Below are positions 27,808 through 36,183 of a DNA stretch of 64,000 nt, piece by piece. Position 1 is the first letter of the stretch; each line of letters begins with the position of its first letter. Under the pieces are notes generated by a model. It made no database searches. It saw only the letters and a program-made list of their open reading frames with translations, and had not been told where the DNA came from. A program made the position numbers and the translations under genes. This stretch comes from Ohtaekwangia koreensis (GTDB lineage: Bacteria > Bacteroidota > Bacteroidia > Cytophagales > Cyclobacteriaceae), in assembly GCF_900167975.1 (NCBI RefSeq), contig NZ_FUZU01000003.1, positions 992,001-1,056,000 on the forward strand. The letters run 5' to 3'.

Positions 27808-29652
27808 CTATCGCGTAACGATAAGTTTACGGGTTGTATCCATACCGTGACCCGCTACACGAATCAAATACGCCCCGGGTGTCAGTGCCGAGGCATCCAG
27901 CGTTACGGTATGTTTGCCTGCCGTATATCGTTTACGTTGTGTCAAGACTTTTTTACCAACCATATTCTGAATGTCAATTGTTACTTCACCGGGTTTATAT
28001 ACCTCGAGATCAAAAGACGCATTGGCATGCGCGGGATTCGGATACGGCACGGATACACGTATCGCCTGAAAATCATCCTCCACTCCCACGGGTGTTGTAA
28101 ATGTAAAATCCATGATCACCACACCGGCTTCATGGTATGAAGTTCCGCCAAAGCCACCGATGTCACTTACCCGTACATATATCTTCTGCCCGGCAGTTAC
28201 CGGGTACCCAGAAATTATAGATTGGTCTTGATTATCATTGATGTCGTCATTGCAGGCAACCTGCGACATGTTCTCATCGAAAAATGCAACGATCGTATTG
28301 AATCTGGATTCAGAGAGATCAGCAGTAATCAGTCCATTACCGGGCGCTATAAAATACCACCATACTGAATGAATCTCCTCAAAACCTGTATTCTGGCAAT
28401 AGGCCAGTATATCATGATCCTCTTCATACGTAGCGGGATATGTAGATGATCCGTAACGGGAAACTGTTGGCGTGATTTGTATAGCATCTGCAAAATTATC
28501 ATTGATCACATCGGGGGGTACTACATCAATGGCTCCAAAGTATGTGGTTACAGAAGGAGTATATTCCTGGCCATTGGCTATATATTTCTCAAACGTAATA
28601 TCAATTTGCGGATACGGAAATACAAGTTGTCGCGAATCATCCAGGACGTATACAATCCAAAAGAAATGGACGCTGCCTAACTCCATCGCTATATTTCCAG
28701 TAACTTCAAAGGTCTCGGATGGATTCTCCAATGAACCGAACAACGGTACCAGGCCGGCTATAATATCTTCTATCACAACATATTCGTCAGTAGTATAGTA
28801 TACTTTCACTTCTTTTATAAGCGAAACGTCCGTTGTGCCTTGCGTAGTGAAGGTAATGGACGAAATATCAACGTTACCATAATCGCCATTCACTACAAAT
28901 TCAAGCGTGCCCGGAAATGCAACATCGCCAAGCTTTACCGGAGGTTGAGGCGGAGATGTAGCTTGTCTGAAAAACGTATCGTCAATATAGGCCGCCTGCT
29001 TCGGGCGAACTTCCACGTCATCCATGAACCATATACCGGATACTGCTTCAGGACCAACATTGGCAACGTGGACAAAAGATATATAGATTGGTATACCGGC
29101 ATAAGCAGAAAGGTCTACCCGGATTTTTCCATTTACCGGATCAACGTATTCTGGTAAATCCTCTTCCGCAAAAGTGGCCAGCGTTTTTGTAAAAGCATCC
29201 GGAGCTTTACTCGTTGTGGTCGAGATTTTAATATAGAACATATCACCGGTGAGAAAGACAGATCTGCGTGTATTAAACATCAGGAAATCACCGGCTACAG
29301 GTGTGATCTGCGGAGTGATCAGCCAATCCTCATCGGTCATGCCTTCGCGACCGGGTTCTGCATCACTGATTACATATTTCTCTACACCAAACTGATTATA
29401 CTTCCATACACTCCAATGTATAGGGCCAGCGCCTCCGCCATTCTGCCATGAAGTCCATCCTTCGGGAAGATCACCTTCATCCGCTTCATCGAAACTTTCG
29501 TAGAACGTTACTTGCTGTGCCTGCGCTATAGCCGTTATGAATACAAAAAAGCAAAGGACAAGGCAATGGCATGTTGTTCGTATACCTATAGATGGAAGAA
29601 TATATTTACTGCGCCAGGAATGCGGTTGTAATAGGGAGTAAAATCTCTGCAT
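27808..29652 (-). CDS. T9SS-exported protein with choice-of-anchor J and BNR-associated-like domains
   Basis: A 614-residue protein. A signal peptide ends near AIAQAQ (residue ~46). Residues ~48-215 are a cleaved-adhesin/choice-of-anchor J domain (TFYESFDEADEGDLPEGWTSW, DWLITPQITP, GIWFMDDVEVRP). Residues ~245-375 resemble a BNR-repeat-associated domain with alternating beta-strands (ITFTTQGTTDVSLIKEVKVYYT). A further beta domain follows. The last ~75 residues are a type A T9SS sorting domain (YPNPAHANASFDLEVYKPGE, ending LIRVAGHGMDTTRKLIVTR). It should be secreted or attached to the surface by the type IX system. It lies between the ECF sigma and fecR genes on the same strand, 48 bases before fecR. 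That suggests it is part of, or controlled with, the locus 2 signalling unit. Confidence 0.88.
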   Translation of the reverse strand: MQRFYSLLQPHSWRSKYILPSIGIRTTCHCLVLCFFVFITAIAQAQQVTFYESFDEADEGDLPEGWTSWQNGGGAGPIHWSVWKYNQFGVEKYVISDAEPGREGMTDEDWLITPQITPVAGDFLMFNTRRSVFLTGDMFYIKISTTTSKAPDAFTKTLATFAEEDLPEYVDPVNGKIRVDLSAYAGIPIYISFVHVANVGPEAVSGIWFMDDVEVRPKQAAYIDDTFFRQATSPPQPPVKLGDVAFPGTLEFVVNGDYGNVDISSITFTTQGTTDVSLIKEVKVYYTTDEYVVIEDIIAGLVPLFGSLENPSETFEVTGNIAMELGSVHFFWIVYVLDDSRQLVFPYPQIDITFEKYIANGQEYTPSVTTYFGAIDVVPPDVINDNFADAIQITPTVSRYGSSTYPATYEEDHDILAYCQNTGFEEIHSVWWYFIAPGNGLITADLSESRFNTIVAFFDENMSQVACNDDINDNQDQSIISGYPVTAGQKIYVRVSDIGGFGGTSYHEAGVVIMDFTFTTPVGVEDDFQAIRVSVPYPNPAHANASFDLEVYKPGEVTIDIQNMVGKKVLTQRKRYTAGKHTVTLDASALTPGAYLIRVAGHGMDTTRKLIVTR

Positions 29653-29742
29653 AGAGTCTGAGGCTTGGGTAAAAAATAAAATCGCCCTATAGACCGGAAA
29701 TCCTGTCGCAACCCTTAAAAGGTTTTAAAATATTTTTTTTGC

Positions 29743-30300
29743 CTATGAAAAAAGGAACAGGAAAAGAGAAAGCAGCAGATCCCGTAATCGTTTTAGAGCA
29801 ATTGAAATCTGGGCTTCTACTGTTTTTATCGAGAGTTGTAAATGATCGGCTATAGCCTGGTTGGAAAGTTTCTCCATGCGACTGAGAAAAAATATCTCTC
29901 TGCATTTTTCCGGAAGACGATCGATAGCCTGCATTAACAGTTCTTCCTGTTCTGCAGCCAGCATATTTTCAAGCGGGTTGTCGCTCGATAAATCTGATTT
30001 ACCATAGTTACGCATGTGCCGTTGTACAACTTTATTCGATTCAATAAAATTAAGACAGGCATTGCGGACACCGTGGTATAAATATGTTTTCAGTGAAAAG
30101 CGAATGTTGATGGCTTCATGCTTTGTCCAGAAACGAACGAAAAATTCCTGTACAATTTCTTTGGACTCCTCCACATCTCCCATATACTTCATCGCAAAAA
30201 GTGTGAGTGGACGATAATATTGATCAAAGACAATCCTGAAAGCGTCTTCATGACCTTCTTTCAGATGTTTAATAAGATCGTCTTCGGAGTACGCTTTCAC
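29743..30300 (-). CDS. ECF-type RNA polymerase sigma-70 factor
   Basis: A 185-residue sigma factor starting at a GTG; no nearby in-frame ATG precedes region 2. Region 2 includes FDQYYRPLTLFAMKYMGDVEESKEIVQEFFVRFW. Region 4 includes IDRLPEKCREIFFLSRMEKLSNQAIADHLQLSIKTVEAQISIALKRLR. After region 4 it ends in a short, strongly hydrophobic tail (LLLSLFLFLFS). This is the sigma-70 family common with FecR/SusC loci in Bacteroidetes. It should direct transcription of locus 2 when released by FecR. It is first in the leftward gene series, 91 bases before the T9SS protein gene. Confidence 0.93.
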   Translation of the reverse strand: MKAYSEDDLIKHLKEGHEDAFRIVFDQYYRPLTLFAMKYMGDVEESKEIVQEFFVRFWTKHEAINIRFSLKTYLYHGVRNACLNFIESNKVVQRHMRNYGKSDLSSDNPLENMLAAEQEELLMQAIDRLPEKCREIFFLSRMEKLSNQAIADHLQLSIKTVEAQISIALKRLRDLLLSLFLFLFS

Positions 30301-30571
30301 CTTCTTTATACCTCAAAATTCATTTTGACCTATATATGACGATAAGCCTGTTTAAGCATAGGCGTTCCGTTGAATCCGGTGGACGCAATATAAAGATGCG
30401 GTGTTCAGGTTATTATTTCAACATTACACGTCAAGACAATTCCAAACAACCGATTTTTTTATTAACGGTATTCTTTCAAGGTTGTACTGTTATAGAATTT
30501 CTGCAGAAAATATGCCTGTGTTCATTCGAACAATGGATTATTATTGGCAGGAATCGCCATCGTGCTTTATT

Positions 30572-31333
30572 TCAGCGCACGAAAAAATATGGATTCAGAA
30601 GGTTCTCTTTATTATACAAGAGTTCTTCATCCTTGTCGAGTTGAAGTACTTTTAGCCCTATCTCTTTTAAAATGGCGTGTGCAGCCGCAGTGTCCCACTC
30701 CATGGTTGGCGCATAGCGCGGATATATATCCGCTTGGTTTTCTGCCAGCAGCATAAATTTGAGGCTGCTGCCTTTCGATACAAGCGTTGGCGCCTGCAGG
30801 GATTCTATGAATGCTTTCGTTTCCTCGTTCATGTGCGAACGCGAAGCAACCACGCGCAGACCGGGTTGAGTGAGATCAATCGGAGTACGCGCGGGAAGTT
30901 GTGACGTTTTATTTTCTCTTTTTACAAATGCACCAGAACCTTGTGCTGCAAAATATACTTCACCTGTAACGGGTATCGCCACAACGCCGAGTACAGGTAT
31001 ATTTTTGTGAATGAGTGCGATGTTTACGGTGAACTCATCATTGCGTTTGAGGAATTCTTTTGTCCCGTCCAGCGGATCGACCATCCAGAAGTAAGGCCAG
31101 GCTTTGCGTTCTTCGTATGCTATTGCCTTCCCTTCCTCACTCAACACGGGAAAGCCAGTAGCCTGCAGCCGTGAAGCGATCACTATATGTGCTTGTTTAT
31201 CCGCCAGCGTTAGCGGGGAATTATCGCCTTTGGCTTCCGCCTGAAAATCTCCGGAATGGTATACCTGTAGTATGGCTTTACAAGCTTCTTCGGAGGCTTG
31301 AATGGCCAGGGGTAAAAGTGATTTGATATCCAT
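30572..31333 (-). CDS. cysQ: 3'(2'),5'-bisphosphate nucleotidase CysQ
   Basis: A 253-residue member of the inositol monophosphatase-like phosphatase family. Metal-binding motifs are intact: SEEG (66-69), DPLDGT (86-91) and the C-terminal WDTAAAHAIL. CysQ hydrolyses PAP (3'-phosphoadenosine 5'-phosphate), the product left when PAPS donates its sulfate, to AMP and phosphate. It lies 14 bases downstream of cysN as the last gene of the cysC-cysD-cysN-cysQ operon. That supports the CysQ assignment rather than a general inositol phosphatase. Confidence 0.93.
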   Translation of the reverse strand: MDIKSLLPLAIQASEEACKAILQVYHSGDFQAEAKGDNSPLTLADKQAHIVIASRLQATGFPVLSEEGKAIAYEERKAWPYFWMVDPLDGTKEFLKRNDEFTVNIALIHKNIPVLGVVAIPVTGEVYFAAQGSGAFVKRENKTSQLPARTPIDLTQPGLRVVASRSHMNEETKAFIESLQAPTLVSKGSSLKFMLLAENQADIYPRYAPTMEWDTAAAHAILKEIGLKVLQLDKDEELLYNKENLLNPYFFVR

Positions 31334-31347
31334 CCGAAAATATACAC

Positions 31348-32607
31348 TTATACAATCATTCCCGCAGCAACTGTCTCGTTCGTTCCTTCATCTACCAGAA
31401 TCAAACTTCCGGTAATGCGGTTCTTGCGATAACTATCAAAAAGCAACGGTTGGGCTGTGCGGATCTTTACCCGGGCTATCTCATTCATCGTTAATTGATC
31501 AACATTCTCCACACGATGAAGTGTATTGATATCCAGCTTATACTGAATTTCTTTCAAAACACCTTTTACTTCTTTCGATGTATGGCGTACATAGAACTTT
31601 GAATTCAGGTTGATCGGTCGCTGGTTCATCCAGCATAACATTACATCAACATCTTGTTCGGACTGCGGATGATTGTTGGGCTTAGCGATAATATCTCCTC
31701 TGCTAATATCAATTTCATCTTCCAGTGTAATCGTAACGGACATAGGCGCAAATGCCTCCTCTAATTTCTCATTACCAAAGTGTATATCTTTTACTTTGGA
31801 CTGAAAACCAGAAGGCAACACCACTACATCATCGCCCGGGCGAAATATACCTCCGGCAACGCGTCCTGCATATCCTCTGAAATCGTGATACTCCTTAGAC
31901 TGTGGACGAATAACATATTGCACCGGGAAACGGCTGTCGATATGATTGTGATCGCTCTCTATGTGTACTGTCTCCAGCATGTGCAATAATGTAGCACCCT
32001 GATACCAGAGCATATTCTCGGAACGGTTCACAACGTTATCGCCCGCCAGAGCACTGATCGGCACAAACTGTATATCGGATACCTCCAGCTTGGAAGAAAA
32101 TGCTTTATATTCTTCCATGATTCTTTCGAATACATCTTCCTTGTAATCCACCAAATCCATCTTGTTAATACAAACAATGATGTGCGGAATTTTCAGCAAC
32201 GATGCAATGAACGAATGGCGATAGGTTTGTTCAACAAGTCCTTTGCGTGCATCGATCAAGATGAGTGCAAGATTCGCTGTTGAAGCGCCCGTTACCATAT
32301 TACGGGTATACTGTATATGGCCGGGTGTATCGGCTATAATGAATTTACGTTTAGGCGTAGCGAAGTAACGGTATGCTACATCGATGGTGATGCCTTGCTC
32401 GCGCTCCGACTTCAATCCATCCGTTAACAAGGAAAGATCAACGTAATCAAATCCTTTCTTCGCGCTGGATGCTTCCACTGCTTCGAGTTGATCTTCAAAG
32501 ATAGATTTACTATCAAACAACAAACGACCGATCAATGTACTCTTGCCATCATCTACACTGCCGGCTGTAGTGAAACGAAGAAGTTGATTATTTATATAGG
32601 AATTCAT
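31348..32607 (-). CDS. cysN: Sulfate adenylyltransferase subunit 1 (GTPase) CysN
   Basis: A 419-residue GTPase of the EF-Tu-like family. G1 is GSVDDGKST (16-24), G3 is DTPGH and G4 is NKMD. The SDGLKSEREQGITIDVAYRYF-type switch region is typical of CysN and NodQ. It lacks a fused C-terminal APS kinase domain, consistent with a separate cysC in the operon. CysN with CysD makes adenosine 5'-phosphosulfate (APS) from ATP and sulfate, using GTP hydrolysis to drive the reaction. Its start is 31 bases after the cysD stop. Confidence 0.95.
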   Translation of the reverse strand: MNSYINNQLLRFTTAGSVDDGKSTLIGRLLFDSKSIFEDQLEAVEASSAKKGFDYVDLSLLTDGLKSEREQGITIDVAYRYFATPKRKFIIADTPGHIQYTRNMVTGASTANLALILIDARKGLVEQTYRHSFIASLLKIPHIIVCINKMDLVDYKEDVFERIMEEYKAFSSKLEVSDIQFVPISALAGDNVVNRSENMLWYQGATLLHMLETVHIESDHNHIDSRFPVQYVIRPQSKEYHDFRGYAGRVAGGIFRPGDDVVVLPSGFQSKVKDIHFGNEKLEEAFAPMSVTITLEDEIDISRGDIIAKPNNHPQSEQDVDVMLCWMNQRPINLNSKFYVRHTSKEVKGVLKEIQYKLDINTLHRVENVDQLTMNEIARVKIRTAQPLLFDSYRKNRITGSLILVDEGTNETVAAGMIV

Positions 32608-32637
32608 TTCGAGTATATATTAACGATGCGTGATTGA

Positions 32638-33546
32638 TTAAAAGTAGCCCGACTTTTTGCGGTCTTCCATAGCGGTTTCAGAACGCTTGTCGTCTGCACG
32701 GGTACCGCGTTCGGTTTTACGTGACGCTGCCACTTCTGCAATGATCTTCTCGATCGTATCGGCATCCGATTCAACAGCACCGGTGATCGGCATATCGCCA
32801 CATGTTCTGAAGCGTACGATCTTCTTTGCAGGAATTTCATCCGGTTTCAATTTCAACCAGGGTGATGTCGATAAAATCGCACCATCACGCATAATCACTT
32901 CGCGCTCGTGCGAATAATATAGCTTAGGGATGGGTATATTTTCGAGGTGTATATATTGCCATACATCCATCTCTGTCCAATTGGAAATCGGGAACACGCG
33001 GAAGTGCTCACCTATATGTTTTCTTCCATTGAATACATTCCATAATTCAGGACGTTGATTTTTAGGATCCCATTGTCCGAACTCATCACGGTGTGAAAAG
33101 AAGCGTTCTTTCGCGCGGGCCTTTTCCTCATCGCGTCTGGCACCACCCATGGCAGCATCGAATTTATACTGCTCGATGGTATCCAGCAACGTTACGGTTT
33201 GAAGTGAATTACGACTGGCGTTATAGCCACTCTCTTCCTTGGCGCGACCTTTATCTATACTTTCTTGAACAGAACCAACGATCAGCTTTACACCTAATTC
33301 ATTTACAAGCCAATCGCGATACTCCATTGTCTCCGGAAAATTATGTCCCGTATCAATGTGTACCAACGGAAAGGGTATACGTGCAGGAGCAAATGCCTTG
33401 CGTGATAAATAGGCCAGCACGATGGAGTCTTTGCCTCCTGAAAATAACAGAGCTGGTTTTTCAAACTGGGCTACTACTTCACGGATCACAAAGATCGCTT
33501 CGGCTTCCAGTTCTTTTAAGTGACTTAAATAATATTGGTGGCTCAT
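32638..33546 (-). CDS. cysD: Sulfate adenylyltransferase subunit 2 CysD
   Basis: A 302-residue protein of the PAPS reductase-like ATP pyrophosphatase fold. The PP-loop is LLFSGGKDSIV (residues ~33-43). Family signatures include FPLVHIDTGHNFPETMEYRD, MGGARRDEEKARAKERFFSHRDEFGQWDPKNQRPELWN and RVFPISNWTEMDVWQYI. The length matches CysD (~302). It is the catalytic subunit that adenylates sulfate together with CysN. It lies 33 bases downstream of cysC in the operon. Confidence 0.96.
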   Translation of the reverse strand: MSHQYYLSHLKELEAEAIFVIREVVAQFEKPALLFSGGKDSIVLAYLSRKAFAPARIPFPLVHIDTGHNFPETMEYRDWLVNELGVKLIVGSVQESIDKGRAKEESGYNASRNSLQTVTLLDTIEQYKFDAAMGGARRDEEKARAKERFFSHRDEFGQWDPKNQRPELWNVFNGRKHIGEHFRVFPISNWTEMDVWQYIHLENIPIPKLYYSHEREVIMRDGAILSTSPWLKLKPDEIPAKKIVRFRTCGDMPITGAVESDADTIEKIIAEVAASRKTERGTRADDKRSETAMEDRKKSGYF

Positions 33547-33579
33547 CTTGTTGTTTCTTTTCCTTGTCTCAAATGCCGC

Positions 33580-34176
33580 TTAAGAAGTCACGGTAACTTT
33601 TGGCAAAATATACTTCATCAACTGATCGATCGACTCTTCAACACTTACCTGGTGAGTCGGTATTATAATGTCTGCTTGCAGTGGCGCTTCGTAAGGCGAA
33701 TCTATACCGGTAAAGTTTTTTACTTCTCCGGCACGCGCTTTCTTATAGAGTCCCTTTACATCGCGTTGCTCGCATACTTCCAAAGGCGTATCTACGAAAA
33801 TCTCGATATAGTTTTCTTCCCCTACAATATGTTTTACCTGTTCGCGGTCTGCATGAAAGGGAGATATAAATGCTGATAACACAATGATGCCTGCGTCCAG
33901 AAAAAGTCTTGATACCTCTCCTATCCTGCGAATGTTTTCTACGCGGCCTTCATCGGTAAAGTTCAGGTCTTTGTTGATGCCCGCGCGGATATTGTCGCCA
34001 TCGAGCAGATAGGTTTTAAAACCCTTAGCGTGGAACTGAGCTTCGAGCTGAACAGCCAAAGTTGATTTTCCTGAACCTGATAAACCGGTGAACCAGATCA
34101 GGCGGGCGTGTTGCTGAAACAACTGCTCGCGTTGCTGCCTGCTTACTTTTGTTTTAATGGGATATATATAATTCAA
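33580..34176 (-). CDS. cysC: Adenylylsulfate kinase CysC
   Basis: A 198-residue kinase with P-loop GLSGSGKST (31-39), the APS-binding segment LLDGDNIRAGINKDLNFTDEGRVENIRRIGEV, and IEIFVDTPLEVCEQRDVKGLYKKARAGEVKNFTGIDSPYE. It phosphorylates APS to PAPS. The start is a TTG at 34176: the upstream frame has no ATG before a stop and the P-loop follows closely. It is the first gene of the operon, preceded by a good Bacteroidetes promoter and a leader of about 190 bases. No PAPS reductase (cysH) or sulfite reductase gene is in the window, so PAPS may serve reduction elsewhere or sulfotransfer. Confidence 0.94.
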   Translation of the reverse strand: MNYIYPIKTKVSRQQREQLFQQHARLIWFTGLSGSGKSTLAVQLEAQFHAKGFKTYLLDGDNIRAGINKDLNFTDEGRVENIRRIGEVSRLFLDAGIIVLSAFISPFHADREQVKHIVGEENYIEIFVDTPLEVCEQRDVKGLYKKARAGEVKNFTGIDSPYEAPLQADIIIPTHQVSVEESIDQLMKYILPKVTVTS

Positions 34177-34290
34177 GATCGAAAATGTTTTAGTTGATAC
34201 GAATAGCGTTGTAGCGTATGCTGGTAACTACCAACAACAGAGCAATTTACAAGAATGCAAACGGCATCTAACCGATCCATCTATTCTGTA

Positions 34291-34302
34291 CACACCGGTG
34301 TG
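34291..34302. promoter_or_regulatory. 12-base perfect palindrome CACACCGGTGTG in cys leader
   Basis: CACACCGGTGTG is a perfect palindrome about 70 bases inside the predicted cysC transcript. It could be a binding site for a dimeric regulator or a short RNA hairpin. No regulator is identified. Confidence 0.4.
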
Positions 34303-34372
34303 ATGTGCTTCAAAACATTTATTACCTGAATGTGAACGATCCATAAACCACTAATTCTGTAGAGTAATGCGG

Positions 34373-34402
34373 CAAAGGTAAAACGAATGGCGAAGTCTAC
34401 AA
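34373..34402 (-). promoter_or_regulatory. Predicted Bacteroidetes-type promoter of the cysCDNQ operon
   Basis: On the minus strand, TTG (34402-34400) is followed after exactly 19 bases by TACCTTTG (34380-34373). This matches the Bacteroidetes -33 (TTG) and -7 (TAnnTTTG) elements with the expected spacing. Transcription would begin near 34366, leaving a leader of about 190 bases before the cysC TTG start. Confidence 0.65.
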
Positions 34403-34658
34403 GGAGATTCTGGAGATCGTGATTAATTTTCTTGATTTACAAACAGCCGTTTGGGTTTGGGTGGGCCTATTTTCGAGAGAATTGCGAAATGTTCAAAACT
34501 TGCCCAATCTAATCTTATTGATTACAGCTAAAAACTTCTGGGACTGACTTAACGAAGCCTTTCAAATTTTTCACAAAAGACGTTGTCAAATGGGCACCTA
34601 CTCCCGAGAAGTTGTGTACTTAAGTATTTCACACTTGAGTTCCTTTAAGCCGACACCA

Positions 34659-34707
34659 GTTAATCGTTACCCGCTATAGATATACTATAGAACAGATAAC
34701 GATTAAC
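34659..34707. terminator. Stem-loop downstream of kdsA
   Basis: GTTAATCGTTA (34659-34669) pairs perfectly with TAACGATTAAC (34697-34707), with a 27-base AT-rich loop that contains CTATAG twice. It lies 18 bases after the kdsA stop. There is no strong T-run, so termination efficiency is uncertain. Confidence 0.5.
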
Positions 34708-34724
34708 AAGCAACCAATAATGGC

Positions 34725-35546
34725 TTAGCGAATCTCCCAATAACGCTTGAGCATTTTGAGGAAGTCTTCCATCTGGTGCAATGGAATCATATTGGGGCCG
34801 TCACTTAATGCAACTTCAGGATTTGGATGTGTTTCGATGAAGAAACCATCTACTCCAGCAGCGGCAGCAGCACGAGCGAGGAACGGAGCAAACTCACGTT
34901 GACCTCCGGATGATCCGCCTTTGCCTCCGGGTTGTTGAACAGAATGTGTTACATCAAAGATCACCGGAGTATATTGACGCATGATAGGCAACGAACGGAT
35001 GTCAACAATCAAAGTATGATATCCAAAACTTGCACCGCGCTCCGTCAGAAATACATTGTTATTATTTTCTCCGCGTACTTTATCAACGGCATACTTCATG
35101 TCTTCAGGAGCCATGAACTGACCTTTCTTAATTTTTACAGCTTTACCTGTACGAGCCGCAGCCTTTAGTAAATCTGTCTGGCGACATAAGAAGGCAGGGA
35201 TCTGTAATACATCAGCAACCTCTGCAGCTTCTGCACATTGATACGATTCATGAACGTCCGTTACGATGGGTACATTCAATTCTTTTTTTACACGCGCCAG
35301 TATTTCGAGACCATCTTCTTTTGACGGTCCCCTATAGGAACCTGACGAAGTTCGGTTTGCTTTATCGAATGAAGACTTGAATACATATTGAATGTCCAGC
35401 TTCTCGCAGAGCTCTTTTACTTTGCTTCCGGTTTGAATACATATTTCATAACTCTCCGCTGCACAAGGACCGCCAAACAAAACCATCTTGTCTCCACCCA
35501 GCGTGATCTTGTCTGCGATCTGAACTTTATCCTTGAATATTTCCAT
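34725..35546 (-). CDS. kdsA: 3-deoxy-8-phosphooctulonate synthase KdsA
   Basis: A 273-residue TIM-barrel enzyme with clear KdsA motifs: [10 protein letters not shown] near residues 24-33, [52 protein letters not shown] and [12 protein letters not shown]. It condenses phosphoenolpyruvate with D-arabinose 5-phosphate to give Kdo-8-phosphate, the precursor of the Kdo core sugar of LPS, in the cytoplasm. The kdsC gene lies 9 bases upstream on the same strand, so the two consecutive Kdo steps are co-transcribed. Confidence 0.97.
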   Translation of the reverse strand: MEIFKDKVQIADKITLGGDKMVLFGGPCAAESYEICIQTGSKVKELCEKLDIQYVFKSSFDKANRTSSGSYRGPSKEDGLEILARVKKELNVPIVTDVHESYQCAEAAEVADVLQIPAFLCRQTDLLKAAARTGKAVKIKKGQFMAPEDMKYAVDKVRGENNNNVFLTERGASFGYHTLIVDIRSLPIMRQYTPVIFDVTHSVQQPGGKGGSSGGQREFAPFLARAAAAAGVDGFFIETHPNPEVALSDGPNMIPLHQMEDFLKMLKRYWEIR

Positions 35547-35555
35547 GTTTATAGT

Positions 35556-36095
35556 TTACGCTTCTAAAATCTTTTCAAACTCACCTCTTGCAGAAAGCAC
35601 CAGGTCCGCCACTTCACGCAATACACCGTTGCCTCCTTTGGTCAGCGTTACAAGGTCTACACGATCTTTTATATACTGAAATGTATCCGCGGGACAAACA
35701 CTGAGACCTGCCAATCTGAAAACAACAAGATCATTAATATCATCCCCGATGAATGCAACTTCTTTGGATTTTAATTTATAGTGCTGCACCAACTTTTCGA
35801 AAGTAGATGCCTTATCAAGTATTCCCTGGTGACAGAAGTCGATCTTGAGTTCTGCACATCGTTTTGTTGTTGCACCGGATTCTCTCCCGGATATAGCACC
35901 TGTAATAATACCCGCCTTTCGAAGGTGGCTGATGATCTGGCCATCCTTCACATTGAAGTTCTTGATCTCCTTACCAGTCTCATCGTAGATGATCTTTCCC
36001 TCCGATAACACACCGTCTACATCGAAAAAAATAGCTTTAATGTTACCAGCTTTCTTTACCTGTTCTTTGGTATACTTTGCAAGAATCTGTTTCAA
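35556..36095 (-). CDS. kdsC: 3-deoxy-D-manno-octulosonate 8-phosphate phosphatase KdsC
   Basis: A 179-residue HAD-superfamily phosphatase of the small C0 type. The nucleophile motif is FFDVDGVL (DVDG 25-28). GAISGRES is motif II, and KSKEVAFIGDDINDL provides the later Lys and Asp residues. The length matches KdsC. It removes phosphate from Kdo-8-phosphate. The start is a TTG at 36095; the frame upstream closes with a stop after a few codons and has no ATG. A -7-like box TAGGTTTG (36175-36168, minus) lies upstream but has no well-spaced TTG. The gene is divergent from the acylase gene, with an 88-base gap. Confidence 0.93.
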   Translation of the reverse strand: MKQILAKYTKEQVKKAGNIKAIFFDVDGVLSEGKIIYDETGKEIKNFNVKDGQIISHLRKAGIITGAISGRESGATTKRCAELKIDFCHQGILDKASTFEKLVQHYKLKSKEVAFIGDDINDLVVFRLAGLSVCPADTFQYIKDRVDLVTLTKGGNGVLREVADLVLSARGEFEKILEA

Positions 36096-36183
36096 ACGAT
36101 TGATGGTTGTGTTTTATTCACGGAATTGTGTTCCGAAAATTAGAAAAAGGTTTTTACTTTCAAGCACCAAACCTAAACTGTCA

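Larger units (their letters stand above)
34177..34724. other. 548-base intergenic region between kdsA and cysC
   Basis: No gene is supported in this stretch on either strand. It holds, in minus-strand order, a stem-loop after kdsA (34659-34707), a promoter for the cys operon (34373-34402), and a leader of about 190 bases that contains a 12-base perfect palindrome (34291-34302). The remaining ~250 bases show nothing recognisable. The long leader could hold a cis-acting RNA, but I see no known riboswitch core. Confidence 0.6.

Noticed and set aside
34674-34690. A CTATAG-ATATA-CTATAG repeat as a regulatory site
   Set aside because: It forms the loop of the kdsA stem-loop, and TATA-rich words are common everywhere in this window.
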